Assembly (NCBI RefSeq): GCF_015706575.1
Contig: NW_024037076.1
Location: forward strand, 7,102,777 to 7,166,776
Length of the DNA: 64,000 bases
From: Patiria miniata
Lineage: Eukaryota > Echinodermata > Asteroidea > Valvatida > Asterinidae
Direction of reading: 5' to 3'
Positions 32,576 through 44,467 of the stretch are shown here, piece by piece. Numbering within the stretch: the first letter of the stretch is position 1; each line of letters starts with the position of its first letter. The position numbers and the translations under genes are program-made. The notes under the pieces were generated by a model. It worked only from the letters and a program-made list of their open reading frames with translations, was not told where the DNA came from and searched no databases.

Positions 32576-34100
32576 CCATTCCCGATGGGTAGTACTTTTT
32601 GAGCAGCGACGTGAATGGGAGCAATAACGAATGTCACGTGATGTGAGTTCCACCAATCAAATGACAAGGATCTGTATGTCGGTTATATAAACTACACTAC
32701 CAGTCAATTTTGCTACATGCAGTTCGTGATACAATATCAGTCAATTTGTGATACATTATCGATCGGTGATATGTTATACGTTGGTTACTACATTATCAGT
32801 TGTAATAGTGGACTTTCACAGTCGATGATCAACTTTGCGATTGGTGATTCGCGACCAGTGATCAACTTTGAAATCGGTGATGGTCTGTCAGTTCATCATT
32901 GATATTGGGGATCTTTTTTTTTTTTTACCGGTGGTGTATGTGGTGCATTTTCACAGTTGACGGATCATCTTTGCTAGCAGCGATGGACTGTCACAAATAA
33001 TAGTAGATTAAAATATCCCCACCCGGGCACCCCCACCCCCCTCCAACAATGTTCTTTTATTTTTATTTTTTGTGTTTTTTGGGGACGACTGCATGGTGTC
33101 TTTCTATGATCTACTTGTCTCTGTTGCTGATTGGCTGCTGCTTCGGCTGTATTTGGGTTTTATTTCGTTTTATTACATATTATTATATAATTTTCTTATA
33201 GCTCCATGGTTTAATTACCCAAAAATAAATAAACAAGGGCAAACCGCATGTTGGTTTTGGCCGAGTTGGATCGAAACCGCCATACTGAAAATAAAAGGGG
33301 GTCATACACAATCAATGGTCCGTCTGGAGACGATAACTCTACCATGCAGAAGATTGGATCTGTAAATCGTCACAACCACACAGAATTGAGTTTAAATTTC
33401 CACACAGTATATTTGAAACTTGAGCTGCCTTTCTCTTATGGTTTGTTTAGAAGGAAATACAGATAAGAAGCAATTATTGAGCTCAACAGGAGACAAAATG
33501 TGATTTATTCCACTTGGGAGGCCAAGCCATAAACAAAAACACGTGCTAGTTGAATTTTATCGTGCATTGGCCTTTGAAAAACTCGGAATACAAATTGGGA
33601 TGTAATTAAAAGCAAGGGAACCGATGGCCATTAATCAAACATGTACCTTTTTAATCTAAAAACAACAAAAGAAGAGGCATGAGTTAACTTAATACCAGTA
33701 ATACTCCATGACTAAATCTTGCCTTTCAAAAGTATTCAGTGTGTTAATTTTGGGTAGTGAACTACAGAAGTACACTGGTGATTAATGCAGAATCACCTGT
33801 ATGTATAATATTATTTTAAGGAGGGGTATCAGAGCATTTTTTTTTCGTGCATTATTTATCGCACTTCGCCCGTCAACTTAAAAACACTTTGTTTGTCTTA
33901 AAGAAATCAATCAATCAAAAATTAATGAAATTTGAAATCAACTAAAGAATAACCATTAACCACAGGTTTTTCAATTGTCAATTTATGAAGTGAAATTAAA
34001 AACAGTTATCAGACAGTTATGAGCTTAATGTTGGGGTTGAGTCTCATTAGTCCGAAGTCCCATTGGTAAGTAGTCTCGGTTCATGACGCTCCTTGTGTTT
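32576..34100. other. Intergenic, mostly unassigned
   Basis: 32576-32690 repeats, inverted, in 50570-50690 (shared phrase GTCACGTGATGTGAGTTCCACC in inverse). 32720-32900 holds short GATCGGTGAT-like iterations. The frame at 33072-33365 (plus) reads hydrophobic but has no domain or splice support. I see no gene. Confidence 0.45.
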
Positions 34101-34110
34101 TCACAAACCT

Positions 34111-34417
34111 ACGGAAGTGTATTTAGGACATGACCCAAAAAAAAAATTCCGGCCCTCTATTTCGCTCGGGCGGATTACTAATTCGCCCGGGCGAATTATT
34201 ATTTCGCCCGGGCGGATTACTAATTCGCCAGGGCGAATTACTATTTCGCCCGGGCGGATTACTAATTCGCCCGGGCGAATTAGTAGTCTGCCCGGCCGGG
34301 AGAATAAGTAATCCGCCCGGGCGAAATGGTAATCCGCCCGGGCGAAATGGTAATCCGCCCGGGCGAAGTAGTGGGCCTAAAAAATATTTTCGGTCATGTC
34401 CTAAATACGCTTCCGTA
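34111..34417. mobile_element. MITE with internal TTCGCCCGGGCGAA array
   Basis: Ends ACGGAAGTGTATTTAGGACATG / CATGTCCTAAATACGCTTCCGT are inverted repeats. The interior (about 34160-34370) repeats CGCCCGGGCG every 16-18 bp with ATTA spacers. Flanks ACAAACCT and ACAAACTG hint at a decayed duplication. Frames (34093-34311, 34123-34464, 34130-34618) are translations of the array. Confidence 0.75.
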
Positions 34418-34461
34418 CAAACTGCTATCATAGCGGTTCGTGGCGTGATAGCGGTTCGAGG

Positions 34462-34588
34462 CAACCTCGTCCCCAGTGCTTACTTTATTTCCAACCGCGT
34501 TGAGAGAGCAGGTAGTGGTGGGCGCGTACTGCTCGAGAGAGCAGGTAGTGGTGGGCGCGTACTGCTCGACACCCTGGGGACGAGGTTG
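34462..34588. mobile_element. 127-bp MITE with 9-bp target duplication, copy B
   Basis: Same family as 26552-26648, in opposite orientation. Ends CAACCTCGTCCCCAG / CTGGGGACGAGGTTG; perfect duplication GGTTCGAGG on both sides (34453-34461, 34589-34597). It is longer because GAGAGCAGGTAGTGGTGGGC and the following bases are duplicated internally. Confidence 0.9.
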
Positions 34589-34825
34589 GGTTCGAGGCAG
34601 ATAGCGGTCTGTGTGTGATAGCGCCCTCTATCAGCGATGGTTCGTGATTTTGGTTTTTGGGCGGGTTGATTGTGCGCTCGTTGAATAAAAACACAAGAGC
34701 GTCGAGAACCGAGACTAAATGGTCTGAGTCCCATTGGTCCGATGAAACATAATACTGTGTAGTTCCACTGGTTCAGTACGTTGACTGACCCTAACCCTAA
34801 CCATAATCCTATGGGGCGTCGGACC

Positions 34826-34910
34826 AATGGGCCTTCGGACTAATGGGACTTCGGACCAATGGGACTTCGGACCAATGGGACTTCGGACCAATTGTACTTT
34901 GGACACCAAT
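34826..34910. repeat. Minisatellite GGACTTCGGACCAATG
   Basis: Four to five copies of a 16-bp unit. Related inverted pieces lie at about 34040-34065 and 34710-34742. Confidence 0.8.
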
Positions 34911-34969
34911 GAAAAGTTGATCACCGATCCTGAATATGCATCAACACCAGCACTGCGTACTACGGTGGC

Positions 34970-35490
34970 CCACAACTGTCACGGCAAAAGCAAAAGCGCC
35001 ACGGCAAGCGCAAAAGCGCCGCGGCAAGCGCAACAGCGCCGCGGCAAGCGCAACAGCGCCGCGGCAAAAGCAAAAGCGCCGCGGCGAAAGAAAAAGCGCC
35101 GCGGCAAAAGAAAAAGCGCCGCGGCAAGCGCAAAAGCGCCACGGCAAGCGCAAAAGCGCCACGGCGAAAGCAAAAGCGCCACGGGTTTATTGGGGAAGGG
35201 GCGTAATCATACATGCCGCTACTACATCAAAAAATAAAATGGGAAGGAGAATGGCCGCCACCAGGAATTCTTATTAATCACAGAATTTAATTCTTTGAGA
35301 AGTGATTTTATGGCTGAGAAAATAGCAAGGAAAACCGGTCAGTGCAAGCAACGTTCAGGGAAGAGTTTTGAAATTCCCGCTCTCTGGGAATTTCTAACCT
35401 AATGGGCCCGCGGGCGAGTTACGTGTTGACAAGCCTTACCCACCCACTACCGCAGCCCTGCAGGAGAGCCTTCATTGACTTCCTAGATGT
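34970..35490. repeat. Left arm: GCGCCGCGGCAA array plus inverted-repeat arm
   Basis: 34979-35185 is an array of AAAGCGCCGCGGCAA(A/G)(A/C)GC units, about 18 bp each. The next stretch to about 35365 (including GTCAGTGCAAGCAACG) recurs inverted at 39460-39560. The two arms were once close together and were pushed apart by the hAT-like insertion at 35499-39116. Lys/Ala/Arg-rich frames here are array translations. Confidence 0.8.
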
Positions 35491-35498
35491 GTGTGATA

Positions 35499-38400
35499 CA
35501 GGGGCGGATCCAGGATTTTCAAAAAGAGGGGGCACAAAAACTTTGTGCGCGTTGCACACATAACAAAACTGAAGCGCAAAATCCCTTGCGGGCGGGGTTG
35601 GGGGCACTGGAAGCTCTACGATTTTAGATGTTCTCTCCTACATCATGAGTTTTTTAAGCCATTAAGAGCAAAATTCACAATGTTTATTTTTTAATTTTAA
35701 TAACACTAATTTTGTCTATCAAATATAGAATTTAAAGTCACTGTTGATGTTAGTTGAAAACGAACCCCAAAATTAGAAGGTGCTGATGACAGCCCCCGGG
35801 TGAAAAAAAAAATGAACATGTGTTATTTTGCGAGCGAGCGGAGCGAGCGAGCCAAAAAAAGTCATATTTACTATTAAAACATACATGTCTACCAAGAAAT
35901 TTGCCTTGCAAACAAAGAAAATAAAATAAATTGAATTTCATTAGGGGACAGCCTGCCCCAAGCAGCCCCTACCCCCACCCCAACCCATTTTGGTTGATGT
36001 TAGGCCCAAAAAAAAAGTCGGTCTCTGGTCAGCGCGCGCGTCGATTTTAATCATGCGCGTCGATCTTTTTTTTCTTCAAAATGTTCCGCGGTAGCTCCAA
36101 CAGCGCCCTCTATTTCCGCCCCTCCTCATTTTTTTTTACCAAAGAGCACCAAGGAATGGGAAATTGCACCAAGGCAAATGATCGAAAGCACCAAGGCAAA
36201 TTATGGAGGACACCAATGTACATGAGGACACCAAAAAAGCAAAATAGTACCCACCTTGTCTGTACAATCCAAGCTTGAAGAAAAAAAAAAAAGCCGCGTG
36301 GCCGCGTCAATTCCGGAACTTTGGTCTGACCAAAGACCGAATTTTTTTTTTTTTTTTGCCTTATTGTCGTTTCATTTTTTTTTTTTCCCCCATCATCATT
36401 AATAATTTCCTTTTCGTTTTGCCCCTCTCCTGGTATTTTCTTTCTTTTACCATGTAATATAATTGGTGATTTTAGTTCAATTCGTATTTTCTCCATTATC
36501 ATCCCGTTTGTGTGTGTGTGTGGGGGGGGTGTTTATGGTGTAAATCGAGCTCGCGCGGATGTGATTGGCTTCACTTTTGAGGTGAATTACACCAGATCTC
36601 CAACAGCTGTCCATAATATTATTCCATGAGCTTGATTTATATGGTGTGATACATTCATTCAACAACTGAGCTCCTTGTTGAGCTCCTCGGTGAATTTAGG
36701 AAAGTGACTGACAGAGCTTAACTCACGAAGCCCACGGCTGAGCAACTCAACCGGCCCAGAAAATTTCTCTGTCCCAATTCCTTTGAAAAATGTTGTATAA
36801 CTTATAAGCCTGCTGAGTATTACATTACGAATATTCTTGACAAACAAAAAGAAGAAATAAAACTTACCGATTTCAAAACCATCTCGATTGTCATAAAAAA
36901 TGTGATGATATTAGCAAAATTTTCCCGTAGCGTTTAAACGTTTAGTCAAGACTTCAAAAAGACTGCCGCCTGTGTCCCAGTATAATGTGTGGTAACTGCG
37001 GTCACGTTAACCACCATTTTTTCCATGTTCTTTTGAAGTCTGCAGGCTAAATAATTTAAGACGAATTGAATCGTCTGCATTCTGCAAGTGTTGTCGAATC
37101 ACTTCAAGAAATGTCAAGGCCTGAGGAAAATTGTTTATTTGTATTTTTTTGGGGGGGGGTCCGATTTTCTTAAAAAGAAAACAAAAAAACAACCTTTAAT
37201 TTAACGGAAATGCAAACTGCATCCAAATTCCAATTTCCAAAATATGAAAAACTTTGCCTGCACAAATTTCCCGAAAGCGGCATCATTCCTGAGCTGCCGC
37301 TTTCACATACAAGGTTTCAAAATAGTCACATACAAGATTTCTGGCTACGCAACCGGCAGTCCCAGGCATCACAGGGGAGCCTCCTAGCAACAGTATTTCT
37401 AAGCAACCAGGTTGGAATGTGATGGGCATGCAGCCATGCACCTGTGGCTCAGAGAGCTAATCACTCCAGTTGCGCGTGGAAGGAAGTCATATTCATGAAA
37501 GCAGACGGTCCGTGATGAAAGCAACCAATGGCATATTTATTTGCCGGGAACCGGCTCATTTAATTGGCTGAGATACTATCATCACTGTTTATCATCTAAG
37601 AATCTTCCAATTAGTGGCGGCAAGTTCTCAAAGGCCTTAAAGTTCGGTGGCCTACAGCTGAACCCAAATGTATATGCTTTGTAACGAACAAGAGTGGCAT
37701 TGTATCAATTTGAACAATGCGGCTATCAATCATTCTCTGGAAAGGCTTTTCGGAGCCGAGATTTTATTTGGGCATTTTTTCCCCTCATAGACAGGGGAAC
37801 ACTTTATGCGAAAAATGTGGGAAACTGAATTGAACGTGACATTTCACCTCCGTGTTGTGTACATGCACATAGATAAACGATTGGGGGATGATATTCCAAG
37901 TCCAAATAATTCATTAAATGTAGGGCTCCCGATGTCTTTTTTCGTACTACGATTTTATTCTTCGCTTATTTAAAAAATAAAACTGCATGGCCTACATTAT
38001 TTTTGTAAATGTTACTCTAGAATATAATTATTTCGGAATACATTTTGAAATTAAGTTTGAAGTCAAAGGGCTGTTGATAATCTTATTCGTATTCCTTTTA
38101 AAATTAGGAAAAACTAAGCCTAATTCGTATTAAAATTTCCCCTGGAATCTACAAAAGAATTAACTGAGAGTTCAGAACTTAATGGGCTAGGGTGTTTGAA
38201 ATCGTTTTACTTTAAAAAATAAATTGAGAGAACAAGACATACTAAATCGTATTAAAATAACCCCTATTTATTTGATGTCTCTCTCTATCTGAGGCCGGGA
38301 CAATATAAAAGGGATGACGATTAATTCTTCGTGTATTTAAAAAATAAAACGCATGGCCTACATTATTTTGTGAAAATGTTTTACTGTAGAATATGTTTTG

Positions 38401-39116
38401 GGATATATTTTGACGCTATTATTTGAGGGATGTTGTTAATCCTGATCATATTCATTTAAAAAATAAGAAAAACCGAGCATAATTCGTATTAAATTTCCCC
38501 TGGAATCTACAAAAGAATTAACTTAGAGTGCAAACTTTAACGGGCTAGGTTTTTTTTTTTAATCATTTTGCTTTTAAACAAATATTTAGAGAACCAGACG
38601 TTGAATCTCTATCTGAGGCCGGGAAAATAAAAAAAGGGGGATGACGATTTTATTCTTCATTTATTAAAAAAAACACATGGCCTACATTATTTCGTGTACC
38701 GGTACATGTTCTACTCTAGAATATATTTATGAATATATTTTGACATGAAGCATTAAATGCAAGTGCTGTATTAAATGTGCCCCCTATTCAAGCTGGGAAA
38801 TAGAAAAGTGTCTTATAAAAATATATTCTTGCTTTGAAAGAAATTTTGAGACAATGATTGACAGGCGACCTTCAAAACTTATATTGTATATTTTTGTTGA
38901 TAATTATGTATGATAGTTATGTTCAAAGCGATTGATTTGATGACCGCCCGTCCGCCCGCCATAATGACTCCTCAAAAACGAAAAAGATCATGTTCTCAAA
39001 GGGATGTATTTAATGCCCGCCCGCCCTAAGACGACTCGTAAAAAAAAAAAAAAAGTTGCGAAAAGGGGGGGGGGGGGGGTTACGGGCAGGGTGTGTCCCC
39101 ATCTGGATCCGCGTGT
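35499..39116. mobile_element. 3.6-kb hAT-like element, no transposase
   Basis: Starts CAGGGGCGGATCCAGGATTTT and ends CTGGATCCGCGTGT (somewhat decayed). GTGTGATA flanks both sides (35491-35498, 39117-39124), an 8-bp duplication as expected for hAT. The interior holds low-complexity runs and three diverged units of about 320-380 bp (near 37947, 38325, 38645; shared CATGGCCTACATTAT). The interior frames have no transposase features. Confidence 0.78.
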
Positions 39117-39459
39117 GTGTGATATACTGAAAAAGAAAAGAAAAACTTAACTCATACACTCTGGGCAGCTCACTTGTGTGTCTACACTGGTATACACACC
39201 GGTGAACTAAGGCTTAAATTAACGGAACTATTCTCTGCATGCTAGTCGGAAGGAAAAAAAAAACTCTTCAAAAAAATGCATCAGCTCACAGAGCTTCCCG
39301 TCCTCGTAATTGTTTGCATCCCAAGAAATGTAAAGAAATGTGGAACGGCCCTGATGGTGCTGATAGCGATCGAGTCCCACTCCTTTATAAACTCTGATTC
39401 ACGGCAGCAACTCTCTTGGAATAATCTTGGAATTATCCTACAACAAATTAATATCGACG

Positions 39460-39660
39460 ATTTATTCCCTGGATCGTTGCTTGCACTGACCGGTTTTCAT
39501 TCTCCTTCCCATTTTATTTTTTGATGTAGTAGCGGCATGTATGATTACGCCCCTTCCCAATAAACCCGTGGCGCTTTTGCTTTTGCCGCGGCGCTTTTGC
39601 GCTTGCCGCGGCGCTTTTGCTTTTGCCGCGGCGCTTTTGCGCTTGCCGTGTCGCTTTTGT
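39460..39660. repeat. Right arm: inverted copy of the GCGCCGCGGCAA array
   Basis: 39466-39560 mirrors about 35180-35365; 39567-39655 is a short inverted array (GCGCTTTTGCGCTTGCCGCG). A GCATTGTC run follows at 39713-39738. A third copy of this kind of array lies at 41262-41340. Confidence 0.8.
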
Positions 39661-39744
39661 ATGGAATTCCATCTCTGCCAAGTTACACGGCGCATGTTTG
39701 GGAGATCCAAGCGCATTGTCGCATTGTCGCATTGTCGCATTTTA

Positions 39745-40985
39745 TAGGGGCCTTATGCAACCGCTGCCAAGTGAACTTCTTTTGTGGAACTAGGCCTATT
39801 TCTTCATCTTTAATGGGGTATCTTTAAAATGTCTGTAGGTTTTTTTGGCTTGCTCATGTCGGAGAGGTTCGGAAAGAATGATTCCATGACATTTTGGCAG
39901 GGAGGGATTGGGCAAACACTTTTTCTTGCACCTCTTGAATTAATTGGATGATCTTACGTTTTTAAAAAGGACTGTTTTTCTCAAACATTATTTTTAATCA
40001 TAAATTACCTGCAACGAAGACCATGTCGAATCTCTAAAATGCCACAAATTTCAGGATAGGTGTAACCAGCTGCAAAGTAATGGCAGATCAGATCATACCC
40101 TGGGAATTACATGTAAGTGAAAATTCATAGACACTAGGTCAAATGGAAAACATCATTGTAGCTCAAGTTCAAATATAAGAACATAGGCCTATGTCCTAAC
40201 TAAAGCTTTAATTTTGTTTAGAATTAGGTCCATAGCTTTTCAACATTTCTGCAACATATACAAGGAAAATACATAGAAACAGGATGCAACATTAAACATA
40301 GTTCTGAGAAGCTAAAATTTATTCTATTCTCTTCTGGATTCTAACCCTGATTATTCTAGTATTGAGTCGGTCGGAGCTGTTGAATTTGACATGCTCACTC
40401 ATAGTCATAGACATGCCAATGAAAACTTTCACTCAAGAGAGAAACACGGAGAAGCCAAACTGACCAATCAGGTGCCAGAATTCCATATCGTGACACCACA
40501 CCCGACCGATAATAGCAATAGTTACAACTACAACAAGTCAATTAAAAAATATGCATTCACAAATTAACAGTCGGAGGGGGCAGGCTATCGTTTGAATATG
40601 GAAATAAAAGTACGGTGGACCGTGTCCAATACTCTTGTAAATGTGTATCTACTATCTAGTGACGGGTGGGTCCTGCCGCGGTCATCTATTGTATTAATTA
40701 TTAGTTCTGGATAGGAGCTATACCCTCCGATTGTTTAAAATATCGATACATTCGGGCGATTGACTATATAGTGTTAGGCCTAAGGCTTGCGGGTACATGC
40801 ATTTCAAAAGGATACTGTTCTCTTGGCAACGCATAAAAGGATTCATTAATGTATACTCTGAAGATGTAAGCCTATTCATCTTTTGGCACGATTTCTAACT
40901 CGAAAGCAACTGGAATATATGTGGAGGATGACAAAATTAGTTGCACCCAAACACCGCACAACAGCGCCCTCTTGGTGAAGCCCTG
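39745..40985. other. Intergenic, no feature identified
   Basis: Ordinary-looking AT-rich sequence without an open frame worth reporting, RNA gene or clear repeat termini. Confidence 0.45.
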
Positions 40986-40997
40986 GAAAATTAATGA

Positions 40998-41200
40998 ATG
41001 AAAATGCGACAATGCGACAATGTGACAATGCGACTATGCGACAATGCGACTATGCGACGACACGACGCGACAATGGGACGGCACAACGCGACAATGCGAC
41101 GGCCCTATACAAACAGTACAAAACAATGCGACGGCACGACGCGACGGCACGACTATGCGACGGCACGACGCGACAATGCGCCGTTGACGGCGCATGTTTG
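40998..41200. repeat. GCGACAATGCGAC simple array
   Basis: Irregular repeats of (GC)GACAAT and GACGGCAC units. Frames on both strands (40994-41428, 41034-41372, 41050-41463) are only translations of this and of the adjacent GCGCTTTTGC array at 41262-41340. Confidence 0.85.
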
Positions 41201-41360
41201 GGATTCTTGCTTGGATCTCCCAAACATGCGCCGTGTAACTTGGCAGAGATGGAATTCCATACTTTTGCTTTTGCCGCGGCGCTTTTGCGCTTGCCGTGGC
41301 GCTTTTGCGCTTGCCGTGGCACTTTTGCTTTTGCCGTGACAGTTGTGGGCCACCGTAGTA

Positions 41361-41539
41361 CGCTCTTTTCACACTCCGCCATTGGGCATGCAGAGCCTCG
41401 ATCTGGCAACTTTACACAAAAAAAATAGTTCAGTGCAGATCTGAACCCCGACACGGGAATCACTGAACCGGCTATATCTATTGTGTAAAGTTGCCAGATC
41501 GAGGCTCTGCATGTCCATGGCGGAAGTGTGAAAAGAGCG
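41361..41539. mobile_element. 179-bp MITE with ~58-bp inverted repeats
   Basis: Ends CGCTCTTTTCACACTCCGCC and its near inverse. The arms share GCAGAGCCTCGATCTGGCAA. A spacer of about 60 bp separates them. Target duplication not resolved. Confidence 0.8.
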
Positions 41540-41963
41540 AATCACATAAGCATCACCGATTGTGCTTCACCCGTTCGATGATCATAATTACATGTAAATT
41601 CCACACTGGCGTTCCATAGCTAATTCCTATTTTTTTTTTTTCAGCGGAACGTGTCCGATCGGCGTAATGACCGTTTTAGCTGATTTTCGGCTAATGTTGA
41701 CAGATTTTTTTTGTTAAAAAAACGAGTTTGACAGAAAAATTGACAGAATGGATTTTGTTGTTCTGGCAGAATTCTGCAAAAATGGTTACTTGACAGAAAA
41801 ACAGCAAATTTGCAAAAAATGGTACATTTGGTTACAAAAGCTTAAATCTTTTCAAAGAAACCCTTGCAAAATAGGACAGGTTGCCTGGTCTAGGTGCTGA
41901 AGTTCACTGGGAACCTGAGTTCGTCCATGCCATGGTTCGTCGCGGCGTTTTGCCACTTCCTCC

Positions 41964-42442
41964 CACTGATCTCTATATAAAGACTGGATAGCTAATACAG
42001 AGCCGCACAATGTACGAATTTGACGCCATATTGGTGAGACCGGCTGGTGATCTACAAAGGACATGTTGCCGTTTTTATAGACAGCATGATTTCTTTTGTA
42101 ACGTCGCGGTTCACTTGACTTATATTTTGACCACCATCACTGATCAAGGTTAACTACAATTTTTCTAACGTCGTGGTTACTAAAATGCCGCAAATATAAC
42201 TTTTTCGGCGTTTTGAAATAATAATCACTACGGAAATGTGTCCCTTTTAGACCATCATAATATGTGTACGTGACCAAAATGCGCGTCAACTGTTGATACA
42301 ACGCGCGCGTATTTACGCGTAGAACGTTCGTATTATACGCGGCCATCTTCGTGAGACCGGGGGCGAATTGGTCAATGTGCGAAGTCTACTGTGTGAATGT
42401 TGTATGCATATCCGCTATCCAGTCTTTATATAGAGATCAGTG
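41964..42442. mobile_element. 479-bp hAT-like MITE upstream of NCF2
   Basis: 29-bp perfect inverted repeats starting CACTGATCTCTATATAAAG, with perfect 8-bp duplication CTTCCTCC (41956-41963, 42443-42450). Non-coding interior. It ends about 460 bp before the NCF2 start codon, so it may lie in or next to that promoter. Confidence 0.9.
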
Positions 42443-42902
42443 CTTCCTCCATGGTTTTGCCTGAAATTTACGAAATTTCATAATACCTTTATGTGGCTAT
42501 AGATTGTTTACAATGTAATTTGAACATTAATTAAGGCAACATTACAACATCTGCATGTGATTTAAAGTGTTTTTAGTGTATTTCGAGTAATTCTGGGGAA
42601 TTTGGCAGATTTTTGATAAATCTGACAGATTTTTGAAGCGCAATTAGCAGAATTTAGTCATGACCTTACGGTCACCCTGCCGATCGGTCCCATTTAAAAC
42701 TTTGCTTTTACTTCCGCGTTCCTGAAGTTTACATCTGCTTTTCAGGGACACGGAAATATGACTTGCATTTCCCCCACACCTTTCTCGTGAATTGTATACA
42801 ACCCCGGCAGTGTGACAGATAAAAATCTCCACATAGGATTCGACGTAGCTGCAGTCTGTGCAGTCTTTAATAAAACTTTTAAAAGAACTCCAATTTTTGA
42901 TT

Positions 42903-43088
42903 ATGGGTGAGAAGCAGACTCACAAGGACACGCTCGTCATCTGGCATGAGGCAGTGCAGCTTTTCGACCGGGGTGATCGGGCCAGAGCCCTAGACAGCCT
43001 ACAGTTGATTCAGGAACCATCAGCCAAAATCCTTTACAACATCGGACACATTCAGATGCTGGAGAGCAAAACTCATTATGCAGTGCAG
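42903..43088 (+). CDS. NCF2: NCF2 (p67phox) coding exon 1, TPR region
   Basis: 62 codons, then donor GTCAGT. p67phox is the cytosolic activator of the NADPH oxidase; its N-terminal TPRs bind GTP-Rac. Pieces such as LVIWHEAVQLFDRGDRARAL and ILYNIGHIQMLE align with human SLWNEGVLAADKKDWKGAL and ICFNIGCMYTIL. The start is the ATG at 42903 (A at -3, G at +4). The frame is open further upstream to 42858 without another ATG, and the family start fits here. Phase 0 at the donor, as at the human exon boundary. Reading past the donor gives intron sequence with a minisatellite piece. Confidence 0.93.
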
Positions 43089-43164
43089 GTCAGTTATTTT
43101 GGGTTTCAGGTCAACTCGGTCCGTGACCAACTCGGTCCTACTCCTACATTTTTGTCCTAGCTCT

Positions 43165-44074
43165 TAGCTGGAGTTACCCAGCCCTGAGTTTTATCATTGG
43201 GTTGTCATCTAGGGCTGGAGCGAGTTTTTCTCGTAACTTGTAGTATAGGCAAAAAATTTTGGAAAATGTTCAATTTTGTCCCCGTTACACACTAATTGCA
43301 ACTGCAACTCACCCCAAACTTGCCTGGAATAACCATTACACAGGTCCTTGAAGTAAAAAACGATCCACGATGAAGATTCAGCCTACAATTGCAGTGAAAA
43401 CAGGAGGAATAACCGCTAACCTGACAACCTTTCAGGCATGGCCAGGACTGCAATTGGTTTGTGCACAAAAAAAATTGTGTACAATGAATGGCGGTCGAAT
43501 AACAGGCACAGAGAGCGATCGCTGTCAACTACTCGGTTTTGCCGGCTGCGCTGGCTGTTGGCGCATGACGTCACGCGGAAGCGTAACACCCGATGACTGT
43601 TTCATGCACGAGTGGTAAACCTTATATTAGTGCATGAAACAGTCATCGGGTGTTGCGCTTCCGCGTGATGTCATGCGCCAACAGCCAGCGCAGCCGGCAA
43701 AAACGAGTAGTTGACAGCGATCGCTCTCTGTGCCTGTTATTCGACCGCCATTCATTGTACACAATTTTTTTTGTGCACAAACCAATTGCAGTCCTGGCCA
43801 TGCCTGAAAGGTTGTCAGGTTAGCGGTTATTCCTCCTGTTTTCACTGCAATTGTAGGCTGAATCTTCATCGTGGATCGTTTTTTACTTCAAGGACCTGTG
43901 TAATGGTTATTCCAGGCAAGTTTGGGGTGAGTTGCAGTTGCAATTAGTGTGTAACGGGGACAAAATTGAACATTTTCCAAATTTTTTTGCCTATACTACA
44001 AGTTACGAGAAAAACTCGCTCCAGCCCTAGATGACAACCCAATGATAAAACTCAGGGCTGGGTAACTCCAGCTA
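43165..44074. repeat. 910-bp near-perfect palindrome in NCF2 intron 1
   Basis: Two arms of 445 bp (43165-43609 and 43630-44074) are inverted copies with only a handful of mismatches, around a 20-nt spacer. Both arms give the same 78-82-residue frame, once on each strand; these are symmetry shadows. It starts 76 bp after the NCF2 exon 1 donor. The right arm continues into a terminus (TAGCTCTACTGAGTGGAGCG) that also occurs at about 46500-46540 inverted, so it belongs to a larger foldback transposon interrupted by other insertions. Confidence 0.9.
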
Positions 44075-44467
44075 CCTAGCTCTACTGAGTGGAGCGTTGA
44101 ACTACGGTATCCTCCGTACAAACGCTCCACCGATTTGGCATACTTTGGTGACGGCTTCACAGTAGCATGATAGTGTACATACCCACGCGAGGACAAAAAG
44201 ACCCCAAAAAGCCGGTAAGGAGAATACGGTAATCCTTACTTTTAGGACACCTCTATTTTTTACAAGTTCTGTTCAAAACTGACTTTTGCAGATGTCTGTC
44301 CAGTACCAAAGTGACTTTTGCAGGCTAAAGCGGTCTTTTTTCTTCATATAAACTCATGTTAGTTGTAATTTTGAAAGCACTTTCAAAGAAAATGTGACTT
44401 TCCTACCTTTTTTTCGCAGTCAGACGTGCATCATGCATGTTGTAGTTCTCACAACACACATGACACA

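Noticed and set aside
34786..34806. Telomeric repeat (CCCTAACCCTAACC)
   Set aside because: Only about two units, with no array and no chromosome-end context.
34827..35277. Lys/Ala/Arg-rich frames resembling a histone H1-like or basic repeat protein
   Set aside because: They translate an 18-bp DNA array in several frames on both strands; the same array occurs at 39.6 and 41.3 kb without a continuous frame.
42707..42715. ETS/PU.1-type site TTTACTTCC upstream of NCF2
   Set aside because: Short motif expected often by chance; mammalian NCF2 regulation cannot be transferred without data.
43370..43947. Two identical peptides of about 80 residues on opposite strands (43370-43618, 43627-43869) and their shadows
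   Set aside because: They follow automatically from the two arms of the palindrome; no start context, homology or splice signal supports a gene.
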